A DNA stretch of 6,189 nucleotides from Chloroflexota bacterium. Its GTDB lineage: Bacteria > Chloroflexota > UBA4733. Every line of letters starts with the position of its first letter. The stretch's first letter is position 1. Below, piece after piece: positions 5,036 to 6,189 of this stretch. The DNA is taken from assembly GCA_025449435.1 (NCBI GenBank), contig JANWJO010000080.1, positions 1 to 6,189 of the forward strand. The letters run 5' to 3'. Made by a program: the position numbers and the translations under genes. The notes below the pieces were generated by a model that had not been told where the DNA came from, searched no databases, and saw nothing but the letters and a program-made list of their open reading frames with translations.

Positions 5036-6189
5036 ATGTTGCGTCAGCAAGCATCGTTCTGGGTTCTTGCTGGCGCGAGTTTGCTGTCTACCGCGCCACT
5101 CTTCCTGACCGCCGTCGCCTACGCCTCCGACTCGGATATCGACTTCCACCTGGTGCCGTATGCCGCGCTCCTGCGCGACGTTGGATCGTGGCAATGGGAT
5201 ACGGCGCTAGGACTGGGCCAACCTGCTCTCGCTGATCCGATGGCGACTGTATTTAACCCAGTTGCCGCGGCGCTGTTGCTGGGTCTGGGGCCTGTGCGCG
5301 GGGTAGGGCTGCTGCTGTTCGTCAGCGTGCTCGCGGCGGCAATCAGTATGCGCGTGCTGCTGGAAGACGCCGGTTGCCGCTCCTTTGCCGCCAATACCGG
5401 CGCCCTGACGTTCGCATGCTCGGGCTTTGTGGCGACACATCTGTTTGCTGGGCATGTGGAATTCATCCTCTCGTTGCCGGCACTGCCGGTGGCATGGCTG
5501 GCGGGGCGAAGGCTTGCCGATAGGACGCGTTTGGCAGTGGTGTTGGGTGGCGCAGCGATCGCGTGGCCAGTGCTGTCTGGCGCAGCTTACTTTGCCGAGT
5601 ATGCGGCAACCGTGCTGGCGGCAGTTGCGTGCGTGCGCATCGTCGGAGCCAGTGGGTTCGCCCCTCGCTTGCGGATCGCCCTGACCGCGGCGGCAAGTGG
5701 CGTGCTGGCGGTCATGCTAGCGAGCGTCCATCTCGTACCGATGCTGTCGCTGTTTGGTCAGTTGGTGCGCATGCCGGTGACTGATACCGGCTCCCTTCCT
5801 ATGCCTTCGGCCCTTGCGGCCTTGCTCATCCCGCCTTGGTTGATCGCCAGTGGCGGCGTAGGCGCCTGGATGCAGGGGCTGCCAGCGCTGGACACCGGCT
5901 GGTACGAGTTGTCGGCCTACGTAGGCCCACTCATGCTCTTGCTGTTATGTGGCCTGCCGGCGGCGTGGCGGTCAGGACGGCGCATGGCACTGATCGAAGC
6001 TGGCGTGCTGGTCGGACTCGGCTTGCTGCTGCTCGATGCACGCACGCCGCCCCTGCCAGGGTACTGGGTGCTCCACGGAGTGCCGGCGGTACTCGCGTTG
6101 CGGATCTCCGCCCGTGCGTTGTTGCTCGTTGGGCTGGGCATCGCCGCTGCGTGCGCAATTAGCTTGGATGCGCTGCTGGCCTCGCGGCA
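5036..6189 (+). CDS. Large polytopic membrane protein, YfhO-like / GT-C fold (partial, runs off the window)
   Basis: An open frame of 384 codons runs to the window edge without a stop. The translation is very hydrophobic, with many membrane segments. The first spans about residues 8-30 and is followed by an acidic outer loop with S-D-S-D34-I-D36-F-H38, the place where GT-C glycosyltransferases carry catalytic acidic residues. Next come GLGQPALADPMATVFNP (59-75) and A-C-S-G-F with H135 and A-G-H (127-140). These resemble the G-x-P-x-x-x-D-P-x-x-x-x-x-x-P and SGF/GH patterns of YfhO-like proteins, which act in transfer of lipid-linked sugars or envelope polymer modification. Such proteins usually run 600-900 aa, so half or more is missing. 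ATG 5036 has no RBS. TTG 4988 would add 16 residues and has GAGGGG (4974-4979) eight bases upstream; GTG 4970 is the most upstream choice. The 449-bp gap from the operon suggests separate transcription. Confidence 0.75.
   Translation, partial: MLRQQASFWVLAGASLLSTAPLFLTAVAYASDSDIDFHLVPYAALLRDVGSWQWDTALGLGQPALADPMATVFNPVAAALLLGLGPVRGVGLLLFVSVLAAAISMRVLLEDAGCRSFAANTGALTFACSGFVATHLFAGHVEFILSLPALPVAWLAGRRLADRTRLAVVLGGAAIAWPVLSGAAYFAEYAATVLAAVACVRIVGASGFAPRLRIALTAAASGVLAVMLASVHLVPMLSLFGQLVRMPVTDTGSLPMPSALAALLIPPWLIASGGVGAWMQGLPALDTGWYELSAYVGPLMLLLLCGLPAAWRSGRRMALIEAGVLVGLGLLLLDARTPPLPGYWVLHGVPAVLALRISARALLLVGLGIAAACAISLDALLASR

Noticed and set aside
4658..5194. Antisense open frame of 178 codons over the gene-free stretch
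   Set aside because: It reads through the C/G-run hairpins and into the YfhO-like gene. Its composition is rich in Arg, Pro, Ser and Gly without any motif, and the + strand frame beyond 5036 is clearly a membrane protein.

Overview
The window looks like ordinary chromosome from a high-GC (about 60%) free-living bacterium. The best guess is Chloroflexota or a relative. The clues are a Tat-type lipoprotein signal followed by a long Ala/Thr/Ser linker on the solute-binding protein, a GTG start, and a carbohydrate importer operon with no ATPase gene. No marker gene is present, so this taxonomy is inference. All supported genes are on the + strand.

Layout. Positions 1-105 hold the last 34 codons of an upstream gene, whose C-terminus resembles that of some carbohydrate-active enzymes. 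Positions 106-423 are a gene-free control region. It has a good sigma70-type promoter (perfect TTGACA, 17-bp spacer, TACGAT) and, just upstream, a 14-bp near-palindrome centred on CACGTG, which has the shape of a LacI-family operator. Positions 424-4003 encode an ABC sugar importer: a lipoprotein binding protein (519 aa), a MalF/UgpA-type permease (307 aa) and a MalG/UgpE-type permease (298 aa). A small membrane-anchored protein of unknown function follows at 4041-4586, probably in the same transcript. Positions 4587-5035 are gene-free and carry several C/G-run hairpins, two of which are inverted copies of each other and could bound a MITE-like element. From about 5036 to the window edge is the first part of a large polytopic membrane protein of the YfhO/GT-C kind.

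How it works together. The binding protein should capture a sugar, oligosaccharide or related solute outside the membrane and deliver it to the permease pair. The missing ATPase is probably a shared MsmK/UgpC-type subunit encoded elsewhere. A 19-bp hairpin with an extra outer 6-bp helix lies between the binding-protein gene and the first permease gene. That is where such operons need a device to keep binding protein in excess over permease.

I found no clear new defence, mobile or RNA system. The most notable items are the intercistronic hairpin, the operator/promoter pair, the unrecognised fourth protein and the inverted C/G-run repeat.
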